The notes under the pieces: model-generated | The model's input: the letters and a program-made list of their open reading frames with translations, nothing else | Told to the model about the DNA's origin: nothing | The model's database searches: none | In this document: positions 11,686-25,200 of the stretch, in pieces | Numbering within the stretch: the first letter of the stretch is position 1 | How the letters are laid out: every line of letters starts with the position of its first letter | Program-made: the position numbers and the translations under genes | Source: Ooceraea biroi | Taxonomy: Eukaryota > Arthropoda > Insecta > Hymenoptera > Formicidae | NCBI RefSeq assembly: GCF_003672135.1 | Contig: NC_039507.1 | Location: 10,850,290-10,914,289, forward strand | Length of the DNA stretch: 64,000 nucleotides | Reading direction: 5' to 3'

Positions 11686-14600
11686 ATGTCGCTGATTCTC
11701 TGCTTGGGAATTCTACTTGCGACGATAGAAAATGGTAAGTCTTTAATAACTTTCCCTTATAAAAGTATAAGCGTACAACTTTCAATCAGAAGAATTGTTG
11801 AGAAATTTTATATTTTCTAATTACACAACCACTCTGATAATGCTATCTTGTGCGAGATATTGCGCGCGCGCGTGATATCATATTTTTTATGTTTAATATT
11901 CTTCTAATCTAATCCGTAAATAAAAATTCATAGGAAATAGAATTCAGCTGAATAAAAGAAAAAAATAACTTATGAGAATTCGAAAAGCTTAGATACTGAA
12001 ATTAAATCGATAATAAGTAAACTCCTTAGTCTGATGTTTAACGAGTTTCTTTTTAATCTCTGATAGTATCCGAATATCTGCTCGTGATGGCAAACACATC
12101 TTACGTTAAGGCTTACGCAATGACGGCAAAGACCTGAATCTTACCCGTATACCGGTAGTGTTAGGGGACACTTATAGATTTGAAAAAGAAATTATAGTCT
12201 GCGCTTAAACGCGCCACTAAAATAAACTCAACTTACGAAACAAACTGCAAAGGGGCATTTATCCAAATCCCTGGTATTTATCCTACCTATACCTACCTAC
12301 CGAGATCCCGAGATCTCACAATACAAACGAAACAGTAATCGTTTTCGCGCTGACAAGTCTCGTAAACTGGTAGTTTCTTCAATTACGAAGATTGATTTTT
12401 AAACTCGATTCTTTTTCACCAGCTCTATAATGATGTGAATCGTACCGAACCGCTAATCTTATACACTCGAAGAGTAGGTATACTACTACTTGTTGTAAGG
12501 TGCAATAAATCTTTATCCGTTAAGTTAAAACACACAAACATTTCTCTTTAATACACGGAGAGTAAGATTTTTCCAAGATGTGCGGGAGATAATGTTTCAA
12601 TTTCGAAAGCGCATTTCATTGACTAACGTTCGCCCGTGATTAACGTAAATGATCAACGTAAATCATAGCTAACATTCTCATACTTAATGAGAACGGCTGG
12701 GTAGTTACACGATATTGTTGAATAATGAAGAATGAGACAGTAATACGCCAGTAGAGGACTTGCAGCATTTTAAGAATGACATTTTAACAACAACTAGGAC
12801 GCCATCACTTTCCAATTATTGGAGCGTGTGCCAGTGCCGCGCAATTTTTCTCGTATCCGACTAATCCGGAAAAACGGGCGCGATCACGCGCGAGCCTTTT
12901 ACTCGATATTATCTCTGCTATTATATTAGCTGCACGTCGTGACTTAACACTGTTATACACCATTTGTATAACAACGATATAGCGCGTGGGACCGTTGCGA
13001 GTACGCTCGGGTGGGCGTTGCGGCGAAAGAGAATCAACTATCGCGAGGTGGGTGGAGGCAACGAGGTTTGTGGATTAAGAATCCAGTACTTGCTTGTTCT
13101 ACATTCAACCATGCGTTTCAGAATTTCTGGATTAAGTCTCGATATCGAGTAGGTGTACGTTTCTAACGAGTCGAGTATAGAATTTCTGTTGTACAGGATT
13201 ATCGGCAGGACACGACTTTACACTCAAGAGAAACATCGCGCTGGCTACTTAATCTAATACCTACCCGACTGCTATTTGCTAGTCCTCGTCAATCGTCAGG
13301 CAAAAATCAATTAAAATCTGTCGGCTTTCGTGTCGCCCGATCTCAGTGGTCAGGGTCGGGCAGAGCTTAATTCGCAGTCAGAGCTCGTATTGTCTCACTA
13401 CTCTACACGGTGTTCGGCCTCATTTCATGCTCGATCGGTGAAAGCACGATGGATAATTCAACGGCGACTCGAAAGTACGAACAGTCGAACGCGGAGTCGG
13501 CTTTCGTGGGCGATTATATGCGCGAAGCAGGCCAACGAGATGCATACGTTCGGCTAATTAATTACGCTCGGATGATAGGAGGGACAATGTGCATCGCGTA
13601 ATAATATCGCTCGCTTTCGCAATGCCTGCACTTTCGATCGAGTTACGCGGGAGAGAACGACGCTTCCTTCAATCAACTGATTAACGTTATACTCGTTACG
13701 TTCAATACCCGCGCGTTTATTGGAGAATTTTTATTACATAATTTCGCAAAAAGGTTGCTTTCTCCAGCAACGGGTTTCTAACAAGACACTTCGCTTAAAT
13801 TTGCGTCTCTCGCTCTCTTAAAATGCAGTGCACGGGGAATGTCGAAGAGGCATTTGCAAAGTCAGCATCTATCAGTAGAGCACCTGTGTCGCGTGAGTCG
13901 AAAGCCACAACGTGGCACCTATTTCTTCGCGTAAACGAAAGTCCAATCGCGTTTCAATTTCTCCCGTTGGCAGCGTTTTCTCTCACAGCCGTTTACGCGT
14001 TCTCCTCGTGCTTGTCGTGCGAGAATACATGCGTACGTATACATGGAAAGCCATCACGGATGCAACCATGAGATGCATCCCGCATGCGAGCATTTATTAG
14101 ATGCAAATGTTTTAGTTTGTTTTGCACGTTTTCGCTTTCTATATAACATTATGGAGCTATTCCCGATGGTATTACGATGCCGGGTTGACCTAGTGGTCGA
14201 GTTGAGAATGGGATCGAAGCGAGTCTCACACTGCCATCAAGTTTCAAAAAGTATTAAATTCGAACAACGATTTCTCATTTTTTCGCCCTTCGCAGCACGA
14301 ATAGCACGATCATTACGCGACTTTTAATGCTTCCCATGTTCTTGTCTTTCAGGAATCGCCGAACGTAAAATTGTCTGTTACTACACAAACTGGTCGGTGT
14401 ACCGGCCTGGTACAGCAAAGTTCTCGCCTCAAAACATAAATCCGTATCTTTGCACTCATCTGATTTACGCGTTTGGAGGTTTCACGAAGGAGAACGCGCT
14501 AAAACCGTTTGACAAGTATCAAGACATCGAGAAAGGTAACGCGAACAAGTGTATCGTAATATCTATTGTTATCGCTAATTAACAACTTAATTTGCTCCCG

Positions 14601-17600
14601 CAACTCTTAGCGCGATTCTCCTAGTTAATCTCGGCAATTAGACTGTTAGTTATATAGCTAAAAAAATCGTCAATCGATTTGTCATTTGTAAATTTGTAAA
14701 CTTTTGTCACGCATGTATATTCATACGAGAGACGATGATTGTAAGAGGGAATACGCTCGCTCGACAGGTGGATACGCAAAGTTTACGGGTCTAAAGACTT
14801 ATAATAAGAATTTGAAGACGATGCTGGCAATCGGCGGCTGGAACGAGGGCTCCAGCAGATTTTCACCGATGGTAGCCGATCCCGCAAGACGACGAGAATT
14901 CGTCAAGAACGCTATCAGATTCCTTAGGCAGAACCATTTTGACGGTCTCGATCTCGACTGGGAATATCCAGCTTTTCGAGACGGTGGGAAACCACGAGAT
15001 AAGGACAATTATGCCAATCTGGTGCAGGTGGATGTCTCTTTGATTTCGTCGTGATGCCTTATCGCGACAGAAAGAACAGAATATATGGAGATTAATTCGT
15101 AGGAACTTGGCGAGGAATTTGAGAGAGAGTCCTCGAAAACCGGAAGACCGAGGCTGCTGCTGTCCATGGCGATGCCCGCTGGTATCGAGTACATAGACAA
15201 GGGTTACGACGTAGTTAGATTAAACGAATATCTGGACTTTATAAATTTGCTCTCGTACGATTATCATTCGGCGTACGAGCCCGCCGTAAATCATCACTCA
15301 CCGTTGTATCCTCTGGAGGAGGACAACGAATACAATTACGACGCAGAGTTGACTATTGTAAGAATATTTTTTACTTTTGCTAGAATCTCGTAATGTCATT
15401 TTCGTTCTCCTCATTTTCATAATCCTCAATCCGTCGATAATATGAATTTAATTCGCGTGCGATGGAAACATTTGTCAGGATTACACGATCAATCATCTTC
15501 TGGAGAAAGGTGCGTCCGCGAACAAAATTGTTCTTGGAATACCGACATACGGTCGGTCGTACACGTTATTCAATAAAGACGCGACCGACCTCGGATCACC
15601 AGCTGATGGTCCAGGCGTCGAGGGAGAGGCCACTCGAGAGAAAGGCTACCTCGCCTATTACGAGGTAATTTCTAAACTAAAAAAGTTAAAAATAAGCCAA
15701 GACTCTCTCTCACGTCGGACATTACAATGTACTTTTCTTGCTAGATTTTCTTGAAATTGGCGTATTTAATGTATTTCATTTTCAAGATTTGCGAAAGCAT
15801 AGCAGAATCCGACGAGTGGGAGGTCGTTGAGCCAAATCCCAAAGCCATGGGACCATACGCTTTCAAAGGCGATCAGTGGGTAGGCTACGACGACGAGGGC
15901 ATAGTTCGACTGAAAGCTCGATACGTCAACGAGAAGAGACTGGGTGGCATCATGTTCTGGTCGTTAGACAATGACGATTTCCGTGGTAAATGCCACAATC
16001 GTCCGTATCCTTTGATCGAGGCAGCCAAGGAAGCGTTACTCACGGATAACAGGTAGAAATGTTCGTTTAGCGATATATCATTGAAATTAGCAAGGAAGCA
16101 ATGAAGGTTCTCTCACGTATAAAATACGCAGAAGTACGATCGACAAGACAAAATCAACGGACGGCCGAAAGAAGAGTCGTACGCAAGGCACTGCGGGCAA
16201 CGCCGTTACTCGCAAGTTAAGCACAAACGGTCGAAGAGGTAGTACCACATCGGCTCCGATCACCAGCAAACGCGTGTCCTCTTACGCGAGACCAAAGTAC
16301 CGTACCATTTCGAGATCGAGCAACGAGGAACAAGAAGATCGGGAAGTATCGAGGAGATCGTACGATCCGTCCTCGAACGAGGACACACAAGGCGGAAACA
16401 CAGTCAGAGTCACGCAGAAGATTGAGCGACCAAAGAATCGGAATAGGAGCAAAACGCGAAGCAGCTCTGCCGATCGTAATTCTCGTAGGAAACAATCTAG
16501 ACGTAAGGGACAAAGTAAGGCTGATGGGAACGAAGAGTCTTTGAGCAATAAATTAACGACGCCCGAACCACCGACTACACCTGATCCGGGAACCGGTAAG
16601 TTTTCATAAAAAGATTTCTTGATCCGCGATTCCTTTAGCAGTGTTAAATTACCCAGCAGATTTTTGGAATTTACATCATTCCTCGAGAACGATAATTAAG
16701 ATAAAGAGGATTCAAATTATTCCGTATAATTATTCTATTTACGAAGTGAAATTACTCAAGATAGTCTTTCTCTGTAGACTTCAAATGTGAGGACGAAGGT
16801 TTCTTCCCGCATCCTCGAGATTGCAAGAAATATTTTTGGTGTCTCGACAGTGGTCCAGGAGGACTTGGTGTGGTCGCTCATCAGTTCACCTGTCCCTCAG
16901 GTAGATAAATTATATTGTAGATAAGTGTATTTTTTATACGAGTGCACGGATTAAGACTACTCCCACTTTGATAATGGATAAGATTCAAAACCATCGTCTC
17001 GCAAGATGGTTTATTTATTATTTTTATCGTAAATCATTGCATCAGCAGTGTCAATTTAATTCTCTCGTAGGTTTGGTATTCAACAAGGCAGCGGACTCGT
17101 GCGATTACCCGCGCAACGTGATTTGTCCCAAGACCTCAAGGACATCGGTGGTCTCAACCACTAGGTCGCCCATCACTGCTGCGACCAGCCGAACCACTTA
17201 TCTGCACAGCACCACCACCGCGAAAGCGGAATCGATAGAGGAGGATTCAGAGGAGGAGGAGGAGGAGGAGGAGGAGGAGGATTACGACGAGCATGAGATC
17301 GAGGAGACCGAGGAAGAGGAAGTGAGGGAGGAACCGACAGTTATCACAACAACAAAACCACTCGTGTATAAGACCCTTACCAGAAATAGATTAAATACAG
17401 TTACAACCGCAACATCAACCACGTTGAAACCGAGTGAATCGGAAAGAACTAGCGATGGCGAGGACGAGGAAGACCCGAGAGTCATCAAGGAATTGATCGA
17501 TCTCATCAAAAAAGCTGGTAAATATCACTTTGCTACCAAGTACATTTAATACACCTCTCTTTATCGATCTCTCTCGTTTTTAATAATTATATTATATTTT

Positions 17601-20600
17601 CTTAATGTAAAAAAATGACACTCAAAATAAGAAATCATCGATTTCGTCAACTTTTTCCAACAGGTGGAATAGAGCAGCTCGAGAAGCAATTGCTATTTCA
17701 AGAGAAGAATTCCGACGCAACATCGGATAGCAAAAATGTCACTCCGGCTGCTATCAGTCGTAGTCTGTACGAGCGTGTGTTGAACCGTCAAACAAACAGG
17801 GTCGGTAGTCAGCGGCCGATACTGTCATCCTCGGAAACCAGTTACGTCAACGGACCGGGGAGAGCGCAATTCGAGGGCTTGGACGATATCCCTGAAGTGA
17901 AAAGTCTCAGACGATCGCAGAAGCCACAATACGTTACTATTGAAAGAGCCAAGTCAGTCCCTCTATAATACGTTCATCAGCAACGATAGCTTTCTTCGCG
18001 TGTATATATGGCTCTGTTTACTCACCCTTTATCGAGATCGGTCGATTCTTCATTTACTCGCGATTTAATATGATCTTCATTTACTTGGATTAATTCTGAA
18101 AATCCACTAAATCGAAATTGAAATTGATCGACTTGTAATCGAGGGATAAAGTTGACTTTTATTTCTACAGATTGCGATAAATTATATTAATGTTGATGTT
18201 AGATCAGCGGCAAAAGAACCTCCGTCAGAGGACGAAAACGAGGAGAATAATGATAATACCGACGTAACTTCCTACGAAGAGGAAAGCAATCCATTGGAAA
18301 GTAACTCGTCCACGCAACGGGTGACGCCAAATTACGTGAACATTCGGCGAACGCGACTTTCCACGACGACATCCAGGTATGAATATTGGCAAGATAGTTT
18401 TTTACCTCGCATGTACGCGCTGTATCTGGAAATGTTTTTCAGAAATGAGAACGATGTGGGAGGTAAAGAAGCGGAAACTGAGGAGGAGAGATCAAATCGT
18501 AGACGACGACCTTTCCTTCATTCGAAGTACGAGCATCTAAATATCGATTAAATGTTACAACACTATAAAGATTATTAATGTTTTAATTTGTAATTTCTTA
18601 GACAACAAGATAACGAGTCCGAAACGTTCAACAAACGAAATCGTGGCTCGAATTTTAGGTAAATATAAAATGGGAAGACTTTTATTTAAATATGATGATA
18701 CAGATGTATGACATAACGCATTATTACAGTCAGTAGAAAATGTCATATATTTGTTGATTATAAATAATTTCAGGAGTTCAGATAAAAGAGCTAGTTTGGA
18801 AGGTCAAGTCGCGGATCAATCGGCAGAAAAAGATGATGATTCGCTAACAACGAAACCTAGGTTCTTACAACTTCCCTTTATCTAGTAACGTTTCTCCTGT
18901 CGTTTTACAATGACTTGTTTTGGAATCTTTCAGATACATCAGCATACAAAGATTCCGAAGTACCACCTCAAAGACATCCGAGGATTCGCTTAGTGTCGTG
19001 CCTTTATCGCAACTGACGAGCGAAATCACTTTACCATCCAAGGCGGAAGAATATCCAGAAGCGTCCGGTGCTAATTCAACCACTTTATCATCCACGTTGC
19101 CCACGTCAATTACCTCGACCTCCACCGAGATCATCACCGTAATCAGCGTTGAACCGCCGGAAAACTCATTTAATGTTAGCCCTAAGGTAGACACCATTGA
19201 TTCCACCACGGACTCGATGAAACTGGTGCAAGACTCGGCGACGGAGATCCTATTGACGACGGTACCAGCAACGAGCCAGGCGGCGACTACGACTTTGAGC
19301 AGATCAACGATCGCTGCCGCGGTGTCGCAACCGCGGCCATTCGGTTTCACTCGACGAAGATCCAGCTCATCAGAAGCGACGACCCCGTCGAGTAGGTCCA
19401 AGGTGAGTACAACATCGCAAAATCCCACACGCCCGTCGAGTCCGTTTCTGGGGCGAACTCGAGTACGGGCGAGACCGGTCGACCGGGTTGTTGAGGACGA
19501 GCCGGTGAATGAAGCAGACGCCCTGCGCACGGAAACATCCATACCTAGAAGCAAGGATCTTAGCAGATCACGTAACAGAGGTGCTAGCAGGTATACCCCG
19601 CCAACATCGAGGTTCAGGGCACAGGAGGTTTTCGCAAATTCCGTTGTGGCTCCCAGGTACAGAGAGAGAGGCAGAACGGCGGCGATTTCGACGACCGCCA
19701 GTACGACTACCAGCAGCGGTTTCGAAAGAAGATACCGGAGACCCAACAGAGTCAACGGCACAGAGACTACGAAAGCTAACGATTTGACTAACGACAGTCC
19801 GATAATCAGGATAACGCAAGGTAGTCCCAGGAGGAACCCATCGTTCCGAACGCGACTCGAGAGCAATGACAAGATCACAAATATCAAAGTCTTTAGAAGG
19901 CCGTCAATCTTAAATGTGAATCGTAAATACGACAGAGCAAAGTACACAAAGAAGAGAAACAACGCGGAGGAGCCCGTGCCAAGGATCATCAACGTTGATG
20001 ACTCAGATCGGAAGCAAGTGGTATCAACAACTTTGAGTGGAGTTCTCGAAACGGAGGTCGACAAGATCGAGAGAAGCAACTTGCTGAACATTGTCGATCA
20101 AGAAACAACTACTGCCAATTCCGTCGTTGAGTCGTTTAAACCGATCTACGTGCTGGAGCCGATCGCGCAACTAGATGTTACGACTATTTCCAACGACAGA
20201 GTGGACCAGACGAGCGATCGGCCCGAAGATGCTATCGCCACGACGACCGCACGTATCGAGATTCACGAATTCAATCCCGACCTGGTGACGATCGTCTCTA
20301 CTGAACGTATAATTGATATCGATGGAACATTGGCGGCGCCAAGAAGGCGCAAAGTACTTTTAAGAAGAAGACCCGTATCATCGAGTACGGCTGCTAGCGC
20401 CCAGGTTCAAGTGGAAGAGGAAGAGAGGTCTGAAACACCTCGCAGACGAAAGGTGACAAGGCGTAAACGTCCACTTGGAGACGGTCCTCGGTCGTCAACT
20501 CTGGCCGAGGATCTCTCTCTCGAGAAAGAGGTGCAGGAAGGTTTGAACCGTCCTGCAGAATCGACGAATTTGATGGAAAACAACGTTGACGAATCGACAT

Positions 20601-22294
20601 TTGCCATCAGCCACCAGACAGGAACGAATAAGGATGCCAGCAAATCGACGATCGCCGATCATCGAGTTACAAATGATGAGATGGAAGACTCCACTTTAGC
20701 TCTCACAGAGAGTGCTTTGTCCACCGATTTTAATTTTGACAGTATCACAAAAGTTACTCCAGAGACGCCCGTTCCCGGATCTACGACGTTTTCCAACGAA
20801 CAAGCGACGATTAACGCGGATGACAAGGAAGAACATCATCGATCGACGAACGAAATAAGTCTCGAGGCTACTACGACAGAGTCAACGTTGGCGACAGCCA
20901 CCACCGATTATACCGAGAGCTATACGTCTCCGGAAGAAACGTCGATGTTAACTGCCGACGTTGAAGACGCATCCGGTACTCGCTCGCAAACGATCACCAC
21001 ACAGTTTACGACCGAACAAAGTTCCGAATTGGAGCATACGCGCAAGAATACGGCCTCGGCTGCCAACGCTACTAACCGATATTCTCCCGTACCAACATTG
21101 TCAACGTCAATGGAAAAGAATAACGGTTCCGAGATCCTCTCGAGACGCAGGAATAACTTTTTCATTCGCCGTTATCCGCTCGACTCGTCCGACGAGGCTC
21201 TCGATCTTGCGATTGGACAGGAAGTTGCACAAGATACGACGGTGAAGAATAAAACGGTCTCGCCGAACGGTCTTTCAGGCGATTCAGGAGATTCAGGAGA
21301 TTCAGGAGATTCAGAATTTTGGAAACACTATACCACCGTCTCATCAAGAGCTCAGATAAGATATCCGTTAAATCGCGCCACCGAAGACACGGAGGATCGT
21401 AAAATCTCGAAAGCAGACATCGCGGAGGATGACACGTTTCGGTCGACGTCGATTCCTACCAACAGACCCGAGATTCGTTCACGATACAAGATCCCCGTTA
21501 TCTTGAAGCGACCATTCGATCCCGAAGAGGCTTTATCGCCCAGACGACATCATTCGCTCTTAGACTCCGCGCCGGAAGAGTCCGAGGAGACCACGGAAAC
21601 GAGGGATACCAGGCTCGGACAGTCGAGTTTTCGGCAGCCGCGAACACGTTACAAGCTTCGAGACCGGGATAATGTCAAGATCAACGAGGCTGTAACGCCC
21701 ACGAGTACCTGGCAGTACTCTCGTACGCGTTCGTATTCAAAGCGTCCATCGTCGACCAGCACGGAGGCGGCGGTTACGGAGACTCTGATACCGGCGAGAA
21801 AATTCGATTACGTCGCGGACGCCTTTCACCGGAAGCAGCAATCGCTGAGGACGACCACGACGACGACGTCGAGGAGCAACAGTTTCTTGGACTCGCAGAA
21901 TCTAATTGATTCGGATTATACGAGCACCACGACGGCGAAGCCATTGGTAACCAGATTGGTGACTTCGGTAGTTGAGTCTGGTACCACGGAGCGACAAAAA
22001 ATCCTCATCAAGACCAAGTATTCGTCGTTGACGTCGACTACGCGGATACCGGCGGATCAATTCCCGTCGACAACCCAGTCGTCGTTTCTAATGGCCGAGG
22101 ATGACGACAACGAGGATGATGAATTCGTCAATGAGATTCGTCAGGGAGTCGAACGGTCGACCCTACCGATCGAGGGGGCGTTCAGTCAGCGCCATGGTAA
22201 TCGACTCGCCACGGAATCTCAAGAATCTTCGACAATCGAGATCGAGTCGGTGTTCAACAATCTGATCGCCGGCAAGAGCTCCGCGAGGCAGTAG
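11686..22294 (+). CDS. Cht6: Cht6 short form ending inside the Ser/Thr-rich region
   Basis: If the donor at 19403 (AAG|GTGAGT) is not used, exon 18934-19402 stays open to a TAG at 22292-22294, giving a 2,094-residue protein that shares the signal peptide, GH18 domain and first CBM14 with the long form but lacks the C-terminal CBM14. The 964 extra codons look truly coding: Thr/Ser-rich with Arg clusters (PRRRKVLLRRRP, PRRRKVTRRKRPL) like those in exon 23035-27291. An AATAAA at 22524-22529 gives this form its own 3' end. I found no phase-0 donor near 22294 that would join this full exon to 22907, so the two ends look mutually exclusive. Confidence 0.65.
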
Positions 22295-25200
22295 CACGCG
22301 AGTGTCTTTACTAATCGTCTCGATGTAGCTAACGTGCGTGTTGACACGTGTACATACACAGTATACATGTATATGCAGTTATTGCAGCCATTAAATAAGT
22401 AAATTAGAAGCCATTTCAATCGTGGCGAGAAGAGTTCGAGTTAACGGACGTGGGAACGTCACTAATGTATATAGCATTAATTACATTTAAGATACAATAC
22501 CTCTATATGAGAGATGGACGTTAAATAAACGCGGGTTACGTGAATCAGAGAAAACGACAAGGACTCGTTTTAATTCACGATGACCGGTGGGTCGTCACCC
22601 ACGCATCAATCGTCTTCACGCATTATCACCTCATCATCAATAACGAACCGATCAATAACCAGATTCATAACGAGCATCTCTTCATCCGCTTGTCTCTCCC
22701 AGAGGAACCGAGACCTCTGATAACTCATCCGACGATGTATCTCTACTTATCGCAAGTATGAGACATCTCACTAAACGCTACGCAGGATGACTCCTTATTG
22801 TCCGCAAATTAATGCAGCAAGCGAGACACACGTTTATGGCGCTTTGACAGATAATTAGAGAGCTCCCCTCTTCGTGTTCCTCCTTTCTCCTCCGAACTCG
22901 ATGCAGTTCACGGACAAGGACAGAAAGACAGAAACTGCAAAGAGAGAAATACTCTGGATGAAGAGGGTAAGGGACCCTTCTTCCACGGAGGAGGGTCTCC
23001 GTATTAAAGCGCGCTGCCTTATTCTGATTTTCAGGTTGCCAATTCGGAAGCTATCCGAGCTAGGCTGCCGACCCTGAGGGAGCTGATCGGCTATACCACG
23101 TTGTCGTCCGTGTTCTTGCATTCGCTGCGAAACGACGTGGATAACGACATTAACCGAGGAGACGTCGATGAGTCAATCAGAGAGATCAGAAACGACGGGT
23201 CGCGTGACGCTGACAATGAGACAGATCTTACTCGATCACCGAGAAATCGAACCGAAGAAATGGAAGACGATTCGTGGCTGCGACAAGCCTCAGAGAGCAA
23301 AGCGATATCTCCAAACGGGGAAGATGTTACTCTCGAGGAACGAACTTTAGTCACGACCGCTATTCAGGAGAACGGAGATGGACGAGAGAAATCTTCCACT
23401 CGGACCTATCCGAAGCCGACAACGATGCGCGGCATACCTCTCGCCAAGCTAACTCCTAGTTCCCAGGGGACGATGCGTGGGTTTTACGTTACCAGAAGCG
23501 GGAACGATTTACCGACTATGCCAATGCCGGCAAACGACTTTACGATATGTAACGACCCCCCCCATGTTACGACGTATCGTTCCACTGAACGGCAACAGAC
23601 GGAAACCACCTTGATTCCCGACATTTCTACAACCGACGATATTGTCACCGTCGCGAGCGAAAGCGGTCAGCACGAAGCGGTACGATCCGGTATGCCTAAT
23701 AACCACGCGAATTCTATTGTCAACGACAAAGTCATCGATAATCTCAAAGAGGATTCTCCGAGTCCATCGGAACTACCTTTAGAAGATTCGGACAGTGCTG
23801 AGAATCTGTCGGATTACAGGGAAATTGATATCGTTACAACTTTAGCCAGATCTGCATCCAAAAGGGGAAAATCACTAAATAATTTTGATGACGACGCGGC
23901 ACTTTCTCATAATGCTCACGTCATTTCGACGTCGACGACGCCAACGAGGCGAAAGATCGCCTTGGTCGTGAGCAGATACAACGAGGCCACCACTCCGTTG
24001 TGGACGGGAAAACGTATAGTGATCAGGAAACGAAACAGAAACACCCTCTCGTCGATCAAGGAGGCCATAAGACGAACCAAGAGTGATTTTGCTCAGACCA
24101 CAGCGAGTGTCCTTAAAAACGCTTTTGGAACTTTTGCGACCTCGTCGACGTCGACAACGCCTGCAATTGGGTCAGAATCCATGGCAGAGGCTTCCGAAGC
24201 TTTGAACACGCACAGAAATTTTGCCAATTTCACCGACAAGGCGGCCGAGGACTCGGAAAAGCGTACAGCTACGGAAGCGACGATTGACGCTACGGCTGTC
24301 ATCATTTCAACGCCCATGGATGATTCTACAATCATAACGATGCCGTCTACAATTATGACTACGTCATTGATTGCAGCCGCGAAAGCTTCCGCGGCTACGA
24401 CCGATGGCGTAATCACGACTACACCATCGGCAACCACAAGAATTGAAACTGTTCCCGAGATTGCAAATTACTCTGCAATTACTGTCCCAATAATCGCGGA
24501 GTTAAACTCGAACGAGTTTGCTACTGTGACTACACCCATAGCTGCACAGGATACAGAGCTCGATGGCGTTTCCACGATTGCAAATTATAAAATAATTACC
24601 ATGAATTCAATGACCGTAAACCCGCATAAATTTACGACTGACTCTGCACACGGAAGTACACTCGAAACCACGAGCGCGGCAGTCGAAACTGCTTACACGA
24701 CTGCAAATTATTCCACTCTCGCTATTCCAGCGATTACAAACGCACACGCAGCTACGACAATTCCCGCTGTTCAGACTTTACCGTTAACACCAACTGTTAC
24801 CTCTACTACGAATTTGCGCATAAACACAATTGCACCTGCGACAACGCATGATATCGTGGATATAAATACAGATATAACAAGAAGCACGATTACGCCTGCT
24901 ACTGTAATTAATCCAACGACTATTGATACGAACGTAACTGTAACGTTTGCGTCTGCGAATGCAAACCTTTCTCTCGCGGTTACTTCCGCAATGGCGGACA
25001 CAACGGTGCCTGACGTTAATTCCACATCGTCCGTTAGCACAGGCGCGACTTTGGCGAGTTTAACTGTTCCCGATCAAGTGTCATCGACCGAGTCTTCCAC
25101 GATATCTTCGATAACGCCTGACCTTTCGTTTCACATTGACGGCAAAGATCTCGAGAAATTATCCGTGCCCGCAACTGCAGAGTCTATAGCCACTACTGAA

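Noticed and set aside
14178..14230. tRNA-like stretch with a GACCTAGTGGTCGAG D-arm-like word
   Set aside because: No acceptor stem pairing and no proper GGTTCGAATCC T-arm at the right distance; it lies in a Cht6 intron.
18865..20091. 408-codon minus-strand open frame opposite Cht6
   Set aside because: It mirrors the Thr/Ser/Arg-rich sense exon, whose codon pattern rarely creates antisense stops. Its product is compositionally odd with no domain, and the sense strand has a full spliced model.
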